DNA of 64,000 nucleotides from positions 310,001-374,000 of the forward strand of contig NZ_CP073710.1 in NCBI RefSeq assembly GCF_021184045.1, read 5' to 3'. Origin of the DNA: Methanococcoides orientis. Its GTDB lineage: Archaea > Halobacteriota > Methanosarcinia > Methanosarcinales > Methanosarcinaceae. Below the pieces are notes generated by a model that worked only from the letters and a program-made list of their open reading frames with translations, made no database searches and was not told the origin of the DNA. The position numbers and the translations under genes are program-made. This document shows positions 18,368 to 27,418 of the stretch, in pieces. How positions within the stretch are numbered: position 1 is the stretch's first letter; the number at the start of each line of letters is the position of its first letter.

Positions 18368-19204
18368 ATGCAGGTAACAGAACATGTTCATGCCATTAAA
18401 GTACCTTTTAGCCTTACCACCGACTCAGGTATTGTGGTAGAGCGTTTCGTGTATGCTTATCTAATTTATGGGAAGAATGTCTGCCTTGTGGACTGTGGTG
18501 TTGCATCTTCAGATAATGTTATCTTCGACTACATGAAAAAGACAGGCAGGGATCCGCAGGATATCTCACTGATAGTACAGACGCATTCCCATGCGGATCA
18601 CATAGGTGCTACTCCTGCGATAAAGGAATTAACAGGATGCGAAGTTGCTGCCCACAGGGATGCAGTAGGGTGGATAGAACATCCTGATATCCAGTTCGGT
18701 GAACGTCCAATTCCTAATTTTCATGCCCTTGCAGGTGGTCCAGTGAAAGTGGATCGTGTGCTTGAAAATGGGGATGTATTCGATCTTGGTGAGGGTCTGT
18801 CCCTGAAAGTAATTCACACTCCGGGTCACTCTAAAGGTTCGATCTCATTACTGTTATCTTCTGACAATGTTCTGTTCTCCGGTGATGCTATTCCTCTGGT
18901 AGGGGATATTCCGATCTATGATGATGTTACAGAAGTTCTCTCATCCCTCAGGAAACTTCGGGATATACCTGATATGAAGGTACTTTTGTCCTCGTGGGAT
19001 GATCCGATTGAGGGTGAAGATACCTACAAAGCTATCGATGAGGGAATTGAATATGTCAAAAAGGTTCATGAGGCTGTTCAGAAATTCTCATCGATTTCAT
19101 GGGAAAAGGTTCTGGAAGAGATCGGATTGGAAGGTGTTCCTGTTAATCCATTGGTCGTGAGGACCTTTGAGGCACATTTGAAAGTGAATGAAGATCTTTC
19201 TTGA
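18368..19204 (+). CDS. metallo-beta-lactamase-fold hydrolase
   Basis: A 278-aa metallo-hydrolase with the zinc motif THSHADHIG, a second histidine in HTPGHSKGS, and the aspartate in FSGDAIP. It resembles glyoxalase II-like or AttM-like hydrolases; the substrate is not evident. ATG 18368 is preceded by AGGGGT. It is converging with the MFS transporter gene, whose stop lies 13 bases away. Confidence 0.82.
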   Translation: MQVTEHVHAIKVPFSLTTDSGIVVERFVYAYLIYGKNVCLVDCGVASSDNVIFDYMKKTGRDPQDISLIVQTHSHADHIGATPAIKELTGCEVAAHRDAVGWIEHPDIQFGERPIPNFHALAGGPVKVDRVLENGDVFDLGEGLSLKVIHTPGHSKGSISLLLSSDNVLFSGDAIPLVGDIPIYDDVTEVLSSLRKLRDIPDMKVLLSSWDDPIEGEDTYKAIDEGIEYVKKVHEAVQKFSSISWEKVLEEIGLEGVPVNPLVVRTFEAHLKVNEDLS

Positions 19205-19216
19205 GCTTTCTGCTTT

Positions 19217-20431
19217 TCAATTGATCCCGGGATTTCCAGTATTTCCAGTATTATAACTGCTCTTCCTTAATGCAGCCCATACTAATATTCCTGATAGGAT
19301 GATCAGCAGGCTGCTGATATGGAATGGTGTTTCAAAACTGACATATCCTCCAAAAACTCCACCTATCAGTGGTCCCATTGCTACTCCTGCAGCCTGTGCA
19401 CTGGTTATGGTGCTCACCTTGCTGCTTACCTTCTTCTCTCCTGAGAGTTCCACTGCCAGAGCTAGTAGGGGTGTTTCAACTGCTGCCATGGCTATACCCT
19501 GTAGTAATCTCAACAGGATCAGAGAGTTTATGGTATCAACGTGGCCGAGGCCATATACTATTATTGCGTTAAAGAAGATGCCTGCAATTATGGGAAGCTT
19601 TCTTCCAAACCTGTCCGAGAGGATACCTATGGGTACCTGGAACACTATCCTTGAGATCACGTAGGCAGATAGTGCTATGCTGAGCAGGAATTCGGTTGCT
19701 TCAAGCCTTGTCTGATAGGCAGGCAAGAGGGAAAGAATGAGCATTATACCTACAAGCATCATGAACATGGCAATGGCAAGTATCCTGATGATGGCAGGTC
19801 CGTCAGGTGATTCCTCTTCCGGGTATTTGGTCTCAGGTGCTCTTGTTTCTTTCACAAAGAGGACTATGAGGATAGCACTCAACAGAACAAGGGCTGCACT
19901 GATGTAGAATCCGGCAACGAATCCATAGTAGGTCACAACAGCACCGCCGACCATTGAACCTATTCCAAAGAATGCACCCCTGAGGCTGGAGTATATGCCC
20001 ATTGCCTGCCCCCTGGCCGTTGAAGCTGACAAGTGTGTGACCATTGTAACGATGGCAGGAATGGTTGCACCGATTGCAATTCCCTGAACTATCCTGAGGA
20101 AAAGTATTGATTCAAAATAGCCTGAAGTGGCATAGGTGTAACAGATAATTGCGAAGACCATGTAACCAATGGTCAGGAAAAGCTTTCTCCTGTCAAGCCG
20201 TTCGCTTAATCTTCCCATATATGGCTGGGAAATAGAGTTCGCCAGTCCGAATACAGTTGTTGCAAGCCCTGCTTTTAGAACTGCCGGCATATCCTGCAAT
20301 ATCAGGGAGTCCATATTCGCAACGTACAAAGGTATTATGAACACCAGCATTCCAGTAGCAAGGTCCTTGAATAGTTTGGATATGGAAAGGACGTAAAGCT
20401 GGCGCTTAATTGGATGGTCCGAAGGTGCCAT
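19217..20431 (-). CDS. MFS transporter
   Basis: A 404-aa protein with about twelve transmembrane segments. The conserved MFS loop 2-3 motif is present as GRLSERLDRRKLF, with a second copy GILSDRFGRKLP between TM8 and TM9. Likely a drug- or small-molecule efflux carrier in the cell membrane; the substrate cannot be read from sequence. It begins at ATG 20431, 126 bases from the divergent small membrane gene. Confidence 0.88.
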   Translation of the reverse strand: MAPSDHPIKRQLYVLSISKLFKDLATGMLVFIIPLYVANMDSLILQDMPAVLKAGLATTVFGLANSISQPYMGRLSERLDRRKLFLTIGYMVFAIICYTYATSGYFESILFLRIVQGIAIGATIPAIVTMVTHLSASTARGQAMGIYSSLRGAFFGIGSMVGGAVVTYYGFVAGFYISAALVLLSAILIVLFVKETRAPETKYPEEESPDGPAIIRILAIAMFMMLVGIMLILSLLPAYQTRLEATEFLLSIALSAYVISRIVFQVPIGILSDRFGRKLPIIAGIFFNAIIVYGLGHVDTINSLILLRLLQGIAMAAVETPLLALAVELSGEKKVSSKVSTITSAQAAGVAMGPLIGGVFGGYVSFETPFHISSLLIILSGILVWAALRKSSYNTGNTGNPGIN

Positions 20432-20556
20432 ATATTCATTTATTTATGATGTATGGTATAAAAGGAAGTAGGTTGGTAGCCTGTTATGGTTTTTGAGGCC
20501 TTTTCTAGCAAAATGTTATATATTAATCATGTCAATCTAATCGTGGAGGTTAAAAA

Positions 20557-20730
20557 ATGCTCGACGCCATATGGGGTCTTTTGGTACTATTGTCAGTTAT
20601 CTGGGTTATCTACGATGTAGTGACACAGAATAAGAGATTAAGCGGTGCAATGAAAGTTGTATGGATACTTGTCGCACTTGTATTCGGTATCCTTGGTGCT
20701 GCTGTATATTATTTCATAGGAAGAAAATAA
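20557..20730 (+). CDS. PLDc_N-like small membrane protein
   Basis: A 57-aa two-helix membrane protein (MLDAIWGLLVLLSVIWVIYD ... VVWILVALVFGILGAAVYYF) ending in IGRK. It resembles the PLDc_N (phospholipase D nuclease N-terminal) module. GGAGGT sits seven bases before ATG, and a TATA-like TTATATATT lies at about 20513-20521, so it is a well supported single-gene transcript. Confidence 0.75.
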   Translation: MLDAIWGLLVLLSVIWVIYDVVTQNKRLSGAMKVVWILVALVFGILGAAVYYFIGRK

Positions 20731-20929
20731 GACATCTTACATTTTATTTTTTTGTTTTTCTCAATTTTTTTTAAAAATACATCATTGCTGTTATAAAAAA
20801 GTAGTTTTCCAAAGTATCAAATTCTCTTGAATCTGTTTTATGTCAATGCAAAATTCATTTGGAAAAAGGAAATGATCCTCATAGACTTATCTTTCTGAGT
20901 ATCATTGCATGTTGAAAAAATGGATTAAT
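20731..20929. other. intergenic region after PLDc_N-like gene
   Basis: A short AT-rich spacer with long T runs directly after the small membrane gene at 20746-20775. Such oligo-T tracts are typical archaeal transcription stops. Nothing else stands out. Confidence 0.4.
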
Positions 20930-21148
20930 TTACTTACTTTTGGCTCGAGCAGCCAGTCCTCTTGAAAGTATCTTGTAGGTCATCAGATATACTCCAAGAA
21001 TTAATAATATTATATTTTGAGTGAGTGTAAGGCCACTGTTGGACAGAACTGGTATGTTAATGCCAAGGAAATTGCTTATGCTGGCAATGAAGAATGCAAA
21101 TCCTGCTATCTCACTTATAATACTTTGGTTTTTGTCGATTATTCCCAT
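20930..21148 (-). CDS. hypothetical small membrane protein
   Basis: A 72-aa protein with two predicted transmembrane helices (around residues 13-33 and 43-60) and a basic C-terminus (RGLAARAKSK). I do not recognise the family. It ends in TAA and is separated by AT-rich spacers of about 200 bases on both sides. Hydrophobic pattern and charge placement suggest a real protein. Confidence 0.5.
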   Translation of the reverse strand: MGIIDKNQSIISEIAGFAFFIASISNFLGINIPVLSNSGLTLTQNIILLILGVYLMTYKILSRGLAARAKSK

Positions 21149-21357
21149 AATTGATCATCCATGAATTCGGTCATTAGTTCAAAGTCTTGTTCATTAACTG
21201 GAACCGGCTGCTTCAAGTATTCGATCATTTTAATTTAATGAGTTAACGATCTTTCACTCTAAATGGTCTTTATTTGTATTTAATTGCAGTGTATGGAGAA
21301 AAAAGTGGAATAAAGAATGGAATTTAATACCAAAAATGAATGTGGGGATGAATATAA

Positions 21358-22632
21358 TTAAAGATTCCCACGGAGTCTCTCAGCGTACAGTACCCTGCGA
21401 ACTGAGAATTGTAATGCTGCTCGCCTCATACTGCAATCTTGTTCCATGCAGATCTCATATACTTTATCAAACGCAGTTATCATTTTCTGCTGTAGCCTTT
21501 CCAGAACTTTATCCTCTTCCCAGTAATCCTGGCTAAGATTCTGTATCCATTCAAAATAACTGACCACAACTCCGCCTGCATTAGCAAGTATGTCAGGTAT
21601 AATTATCACATGTTTGTCAAGTAATATTCGACTTGCATCCATTGTAATAGGGGCATTGGCAAGTTCAAGGATTATTTTTGCTTTTATGTCATGAACGTTC
21701 TCGCGTTTGATCTGTTTTGAAAGAGCTGCCGGGATGAGTATTTCACAATCGGATTCCAGCAATTCGTCATTGGTTATATTCCTGCTCTCCGGGAAATCTA
21801 TCACGCTTCCGGTCCTGTATTTGTGGTCTATGACCTCCATAATGTCAAGACCTTCCTCTTTGAATATTCCACCACTGGAGTCGCTTACTGCACATATTGT
21901 GAATCCTTTCTCATGGAGTATGCGTGCAGCGTTCAATCCTACTTTTCCGAATCCCTGAATGGCAACACAAAGCTTGGACTTGTCCATTTTAGCTTTTTCC
22001 ATAGCTGCTTCAAGTATGTAGACGCCACCAAGAGATGTGGAATATTTCCTTACCTGACTTCCTCCTAATTCTATAGGTTTTCCGGTAACAATTGAAGGCG
22101 TATGTTCCCTTTTTATCCTCTCGAACTCGTCGAGTATCCATACCATGATCTGTTCATCGGTATACACATCGGGTGCAGGGATATCCTTCAATGGTCCGAT
22201 GTAGTCAGCGATCTCCCGAATATATGCTCTGGTAACCCTCTCAAGTTCGCCTCGGCTGAGTTCTTTGGTATTGGTCACGATGCCGCCTTTTGCACCACCG
22301 AATGGTATGTCAACAAGAGCACATTTTATGGTCATCAGAAAAGCAAGATCCTGAAGATATTCAATGGTAAGATCCGGATGATACCTTATTCCTCCCTTGG
22401 TGGGACCTCTGGAGTCATTGTATTGAACCCTGTGACCGATGAACATCTTCATTCTTCCGGAATCCATGCGCACGGGGAAATGTACTGTAAAAGAACGTTT
22501 TGGCATGTCTAGCAGGTCGATCTCTTCTGTTGACATGGCAAGGTGATCATATAGGGTTTCCATTTCCTGCATGCATAATGAGCAGGTCATTGCACTATCC
22601 GCATGGATCCTTTCGATTTTATTTTCTATCAA
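21358..22632 (-). CDS. gdhA: glutamate dehydrogenase (Glu/Leu/Phe/Val family)
   Basis: A 424-aa hexameric-type dehydrogenase that interconverts glutamate and 2-oxoglutarate plus ammonia. Features are the substrate region GPTKGGIRYHP, the catalytic lysine in KCALVDIPFGGAKGG, and the Rossmann GFGKVG. An N-terminal 25-residue extension contains CSLCMQE, which is unusual for the family. The start at 22632 is not preceded by a strong ribosome site. Confidence 0.92.
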   Translation of the reverse strand: MIENKIERIHADSAMTCSLCMQEMETLYDHLAMSTEEIDLLDMPKRSFTVHFPVRMDSGRMKMFIGHRVQYNDSRGPTKGGIRYHPDLTIEYLQDLAFLMTIKCALVDIPFGGAKGGIVTNTKELSRGELERVTRAYIREIADYIGPLKDIPAPDVYTDEQIMVWILDEFERIKREHTPSIVTGKPIELGGSQVRKYSTSLGGVYILEAAMEKAKMDKSKLCVAIQGFGKVGLNAARILHEKGFTICAVSDSSGGIFKEEGLDIMEVIDHKYRTGSVIDFPESRNITNDELLESDCEILIPAALSKQIKRENVHDIKAKIILELANAPITMDASRILLDKHVIIIPDILANAGGVVVSYFEWIQNLSQDYWEEDKVLERLQQKMITAFDKVYEICMEQDCSMRRAALQFSVRRVLYAERLRGNL

Positions 22633-22873
22633 ACTTGCACTTCCTGATCTTCCCTTATGCTAAATTCAAGTAATCGTTTTCCTTTATCAAAATGGAATGG
22701 CCAGTATCATATCAATTCTCTGATTGGCAGGTGACCTATGGTAATTTCCAATAGGTACAATAGTTTATTGTTCTTAGAACTTATAACCTGAACTGATATT
22801 CCATTAACATCAGCTGCCTTCAACCAGCTATCTGGTATGAACTATCCATCAAGCAGTACTCAGGTATCTATCA
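22633..22873. other. spacer between gdhA and the CDC48 gene
   Basis: About 240 bases with no coding frame. It lies upstream of gdhA and downstream of the CDC48 gene. I see A/T stretches but no clear repeat or structured RNA. Confidence 0.35.
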
Positions 22874-25168
22874 TTAACCATAGACCGGGCTTTCTATCTC
22901 TCTGGACCTCTTTGTCTTCAGATCGCCTTTAAGGTCCTCGTAATATTTCATGGTGTCAGAGGTGACAGATGTTCCCGTTTCAGCGATCGCTTTCAGGAAG
23001 TGTTTTTGTGAGACCTCTTTTGCCATGAGGTCTTCACGAAGGGCAAAGCGTCCTGCTTTTTTACAGACCGCAGCAACATCGGCTCCGGTGTATTTGTCTG
23101 TTGAAGTCACGAGTTCCTCTATATTGACATCACTTGCAAGTGACATCTTTTTAGTGTGGACCGCAAAGATCTTACGCCGGGTGGGCAGGTCAGGCACAGG
23201 TACAAGTATGAGCTCATCAAATCTTCCCGGGCGGAGAAGTGCCGGATCGATGATGTCAGGTCTGTTCGTAGCACCTACGATCACAACACCATGGAGTTCT
23301 TCAAGACCGTCAAGTTCCGAGAGTAATTGGTTCACGATACGTTCAGTAACCTGTGGTTCTCCCATTGCTCCTCCGCGTATGGGTGCAAGCGCATCAAGCT
23401 CATCAAGGAAAACGATGGATGGTGCTACCTGACGTGCACGGGCGAACATTTCTGAGATGTGCTTTTCAGATTCTCCATACCATTTTGAAAGCAGGTCACT
23501 TCCCTTTGAGGTTATAAAATTAGCATTGGATTCATGTGCGATGGCTTTTGCCAGCATGGTCTTACCGGTTCCAGGTGGTCCATAGAGCAATACTCCCTTT
23601 GGAGCTTCCACTCCGATACGCTGGAATGATTCCGGATTTTTAAGAGGCCATTCTACAGCTTCCTTGAGAAGTTCCTTAACATCTTCCAGTCCTCCAACAT
23701 CGTCCCATCCCACATTTGGCGTCTCGATCATGATCTCGCGCATTGCAGAGGGTTCCACATCCTTCTGTGCTACTTTGAAATCTTCTAAGGTGACGCTCAG
23801 CTTTTCAAGGATCTCGTCCGGGATGTGTTCTTCTTCAAGATTGATCTGGGGGAGGACCTTCCTGAGCGAGCTCATTGCCGCTTCACGACAAAGTGCTGCA
23901 ATGTCCGCTCCCACAAAACCATAACTGGTTTCAGCCAGTGTCTTAAGATCCACGTCATCTGCAAGTGGCATTCCGCGGGTGTGTATCTGGAATATTTCCA
24001 GCCGACCGTCCTGATCCGGTACATGTAGTACTATCTCACGATCGAACCTTCCGGGACGGCGCAGTGCCATGTCTAAAGCTTCCGGACGGTTGGTTGCACC
24101 AATAACTATGACATTCTTGCGTTCCTTCAGGCCGTCCATCAATGAAAGAAGCTGTGAGACGACCCTCCTTTCGACCTCCCCGGTAACTTCTGCTCTCTTC
24201 GGTGCGATGGAATCGATCTCATCAAGGAATATGATGGCTGGTGCATTCTTCTCGGCATCATCGAATATCTCACGTATCTGATGCTCGGATTCACCATAGT
24301 ATTTTGACATTATCTCGGGACCGTTGATGGATACGAAATAAGCATCTGATTCATTAGCAACCGCTCTTGCCAGCATGGTCTTGCCGGTCCCGGGCGGGCC
24401 ATGTAGCAGCACACCCCTTGGCGGTTCTATGCCCAGCCGGTCAAATAGCTCCGGGTGCTTCAACGGTAACTCGACCATTTCCCTTACTTTGGAAATAGCT
24501 GGCTTGATACCTCCAAGGTCTTCATACATTACAGTAGGTATCGACTGCTCCGGCGGGAGCTCTACCGCTTCGGGTAGTAATTGAAGTTCTGTCATTTCAG
24601 TGATCTTGACAATACCCTTTGGGGATGTTGAGACCACCTGCATCTTGATCTCGCCCAGACCGAACGATAGGTCAAAAATGTCACTGAACATGTCCTCAAG
24701 CATCATGCTTCGTGCAGGGCTTTCCTTTGATCTTCTGAAATGTGTGGTAGAGATGAAATCCCCTTTTGAGACTGTCCTGTTCCTGAAAACGGATGCAAGG
24801 ATGTTACTTGAGGCTGAAATGTGCATCCCTTTGCTCACAGGTGCGAGACTTACATTAATTGCTTCCTTCCAGTCTGCTTTTCTGACCTCTACATAATCCC
24901 CGATGCTGATCTTCGCGTTTGCACGTATAAGCCCGTCCATTCGGATAATATCAAGCCCGGAATCTGCAGGATTAGTGTTTATCGCAAGTGCAGATGTTGT
25001 ACGATTTCCCTCGATCTCTAGAACTCCGTATTCTCCAATACCAATCTTCTCTCTGTGCACCGGATCGATGCGCACGATGCCTTTTCCAACATCTTCCTGA
25101 GTTGCCTCAGCTACCTTCAGTTTGATGCTATCCCCGTTCGAATTGCCTTTCTCTACAATTGTTGGCAT
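22874..25168 (-). CDS. CDC48/VAT-type AAA ATPase
   Basis: A 764-aa archaeal p97/VAT. The N-terminal substrate-binding domain (double-psi barrel and second lobe) covers about 1-180, followed by D1 and D2 AAA domains, each with GPPGTGKT and a Walker B (IIFLDEID in D1, IVFLDELD in D2). It unfolds proteins and feeds the proteasome, whose alpha subunit is at 59941. I chose ATG 25168 because GGGAG sits eight bases before it and the family's N-terminus begins there. Confidence 0.95.
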   Translation of the reverse strand: MPTIVEKGNSNGDSIKLKVAEATQEDVGKGIVRIDPVHREKIGIGEYGVLEIEGNRTTSALAINTNPADSGLDIIRMDGLIRANAKISIGDYVEVRKADWKEAINVSLAPVSKGMHISASSNILASVFRNRTVSKGDFISTTHFRRSKESPARSMMLEDMFSDIFDLSFGLGEIKMQVVSTSPKGIVKITEMTELQLLPEAVELPPEQSIPTVMYEDLGGIKPAISKVREMVELPLKHPELFDRLGIEPPRGVLLHGPPGTGKTMLARAVANESDAYFVSINGPEIMSKYYGESEHQIREIFDDAEKNAPAIIFLDEIDSIAPKRAEVTGEVERRVVSQLLSLMDGLKERKNVIVIGATNRPEALDMALRRPGRFDREIVLHVPDQDGRLEIFQIHTRGMPLADDVDLKTLAETSYGFVGADIAALCREAAMSSLRKVLPQINLEEEHIPDEILEKLSVTLEDFKVAQKDVEPSAMREIMIETPNVGWDDVGGLEDVKELLKEAVEWPLKNPESFQRIGVEAPKGVLLYGPPGTGKTMLAKAIAHESNANFITSKGSDLLSKWYGESEKHISEMFARARQVAPSIVFLDELDALAPIRGGAMGEPQVTERIVNQLLSELDGLEELHGVVIVGATNRPDIIDPALLRPGRFDELILVPVPDLPTRRKIFAVHTKKMSLASDVNIEELVTSTDKYTGADVAAVCKKAGRFALREDLMAKEVSQKHFLKAIAETGTSVTSDTMKYYEDLKGDLKTKRSREIESPVYG

Positions 25169-25393
25169 ACTCCTATCTCCCACAGATAATCTTAATATAA
25201 TATATGTCAACTTCAAGTATTTATTATTGTTTGGAAGTGATGTGGGAGTTTTTCAAATAGGTTTTCAGGATTTACTTCTAAGACATGCTATCGATGACCT
25301 GCCAGATAACAAATTACGACAAGAATATGATCTTCGATCATGTTGTCATTGTCAACATAGTCCTTGATCCTGAAGAATTGTTACTCTTCACGC
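25169..25393. promoter_or_regulatory. CDC48 gene upstream region
   Basis: AT-rich sequence upstream of the CDC48 gene with a TATA-like TTAATATAATATA near 25191-25203 on the plus strand, readable in either direction. It also separates the downstream end of the transporter gene. No other feature is visible. Confidence 0.35.
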
Positions 25394-26260
25394 TCAAAAT
25401 AAGAATATTATAATTGCACCAAGTGCCATTATGGCGGCTCCAAAACCTTTTCTCCGAACATTTGTTTCTTTGAATATCAGCATCCCGAATACCACACTGA
25501 ACAATGCATTAAATCGTTTCACGGAAATGACGTATGGGACTATCTGCATGCTCAATGCAATATTTACTGATACAGCGATCAGGGTTATCACCATGCCTAT
25601 CAGGATGAAAGCGGGCAGATTGTTGACGTATGCGATCTTTATGTTGTCGGGCCTTTTGCATAGGGAGATTACAAGGAACGTTACGCTGATCAGTAAACAT
25701 ACGATCGATGTGCCAAAGAAGATATCTGAATTTAGAACGACCAGCTTGTCGTAGTTCGATGAGATGCTGAACAGGAACGCAACGATCAGCATGTAGAGAG
25801 AACCTCTGTTCCTGAAGATCGCCCTTAACGGGTCTAGCAGCTTTTGCTGGTCAGTGGTAGAATTCAGTACATAAGAACCAGCAACGATCAGCATTATCCC
25901 GAAAATACCCTGTGAGGAGGGAAATTCACTAAGCATGATGAATGATGTTAATATCAGAAAAGCAGGTGTAAAGGAGATCATCGGGACGGTCAGTGAAAGG
26001 TCTGTGATCTTCAGTGCCCTGTATGATAGAACAACGGCTATGACGTTGAGCAGTGTGGTTGAGAAAACAGAATAAAAAAAAGCATCTCCAAGGTCTGGAA
26101 ATCCCTTGAACTAGGAAATGGTGAAGAGGATGACAAAAGCAAAGAAGAAAGTTCCGACCCCAAGAACATACTGGTCAACCTCTTTGAGCATTTTCTTGAC
26201 CAACATAAAGTAAGTGGCGTCAAAAAAAGCACCCAGGACAGCAAAAAGGAACCAGATCAT
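25394..26260 (-). CDS. EamA/DMT-family transporter with one in-frame TAG
   Basis: A continuous 288-residue, ten-helix drug/metabolite transporter if the TAG at 26113-26111 (codon 50) is read as an amino acid. The first 49 codons start MIWFLFAVLGAFF at ATG 26260 and reach the end of the second helix (VILFTIS); then TAG, then FKGFPDLG and the remaining helices, ending IIFLF. Both halves are in the same frame and neither alone makes a normal transporter. There is no ribosome site for a restart: the next ATG, at 25981, is 43 codons on. Candidate pyrrolysine codon or recent nonsense mutation. Confidence 0.78.
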
Positions 26261-26322
26261 ATAAAATAATGATCTGTGATACTTTATCAGACTTTCCAGG
26301 AATGTCGATAAGGTTGACTGGC

Positions 26323-27132
26323 TTATTTAGTAATTTCCTGAAGCATTTTTTCTTTTTCAACAGGTATCGATAGTTTCTTGAAATGCTCTATCAGTTCTGA
26401 TCCCCATTGCAGAGATTCCGGATCATAGCTTGTAAGTTTCAGGTGGTCAAGCACCATTTCTTTGTTGAATAGTGTTATCATGAAAAGATTATCAGTGACC
26501 GATATCGATCCTATTGGCACATCTTCTTTCAAAATGAACAGTTCTGACCTGTCCGATTCGAGTATTGTCCTCAGGTCCTTTTCACTATCCTGTTTCATCC
26601 TGTCAAACACAGGTTTTGTGAGTATGAGTGTTATATTGATGCCTCGTTTGGCAAGCATGGCATAGTTATGAGGGCACTGTGGATGGAAAAAGGAAGCAAG
26701 AGTTTCAATGCTTGCAGACTTTGCAAGGCTTTCATTGAATTCTTTTGGAGGTTCAAAAATATAGATCATATCAGGCTTTTTGAGCTCGCATTTTTTCAGA
26801 TTCCATATTCTGTTGCGAAATTCCTCTGGAATATCGCTCAGGTGCCGGCTCATCCAGTACTCATAATTGTCTTCGAGAACTTCAATAGTACCAAGAAGTG
26901 GCTCCATTTTTGTGACAAGCATCCTTGCAGCTTCTGTCAATGAATAAACTTTGTCATCATATTCAATAAGGTCAAGTTTTCTCAGCTTCTTGATCTGCGG
27001 GAGCATGGCGCTGGCTGTAACGTCGAGTACTTCCTTTATCTGATCGATATCCTTCGGTCCGTTCATTAGAAGCAGAAGTAAGTTTTTCCTTTTCTCTGAA
27101 AGAAAGATTGTATCGATAAGCGAAGCTTGCAT
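26323..27132 (-). CDS. winged-helix transcriptional regulator with DUF1724-like domain
   Basis: A 269-aa two-domain regulator typical of methanogens. The N-terminal ArsR/MarR-like winged helix (about 1-75) has NGPKDIDQIKEVLDVTASAM as its recognition region. The C-terminal about 110-255 is a FilR1/DUF1724-type domain (MLAKRGINITLILTKPVF ... VTDNLFMITLF). Related proteins control methyltransferase genes in Methanosarcina. ATG 27132 follows AGGAAAAG. It is 62 bases upstream of the DMT transporter on the same strand and may share its transcript. Confidence 0.8.
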   Translation of the reverse strand: MQASLIDTIFLSEKRKNLLLLLMNGPKDIDQIKEVLDVTASAMLPQIKKLRKLDLIEYDDKVYSLTEAARMLVTKMEPLLGTIEVLEDNYEYWMSRHLSDIPEEFRNRIWNLKKCELKKPDMIYIFEPPKEFNESLAKSASIETLASFFHPQCPHNYAMLAKRGINITLILTKPVFDRMKQDSEKDLRTILESDRSELFILKEDVPIGSISVTDNLFMITLFNKEMVLDHLKLTSYDPESLQWGSELIEHFKKLSIPVEKEKMLQEITK

Positions 27133-27313
27133 TTTTGATCTTTTCCTGAATGTAATGTGGATGGTATTTGTTTGCAATTCTATTTAATTTCATTCCATTA
27201 TATATGTTGATCTGGCTCTATGTTATTTTAAAGCCCTGATGAATTTTAATGCCTTTGTTTATCGCAAAGCCATTGCGTTTTTTTACGTTTTTACGATACA
27301 TTAGGAGGTTAGG

Positions 27314-27323
27314 TTATATAAAT
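27314..27323 (+). promoter_or_regulatory. TATA box for the FAD/Fe-S oxidoreductase gene
   Basis: TTATATAAAT fits the archaeal TATA consensus and lies about 95 bases before ATG 27419, implying a leader of roughly 75 bases. It is in the divergent intergenic region shared with the regulator gene at 27132. Confidence 0.5.
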
Positions 27324-27418
27324 TCAATTCCAACATTTTTATTGTTAACACAGTTACGAATCTGGCAGATCATAGGGTAAAACGCATATTAGAATTCATG
27401 AAAAATGAGGGATGATCC

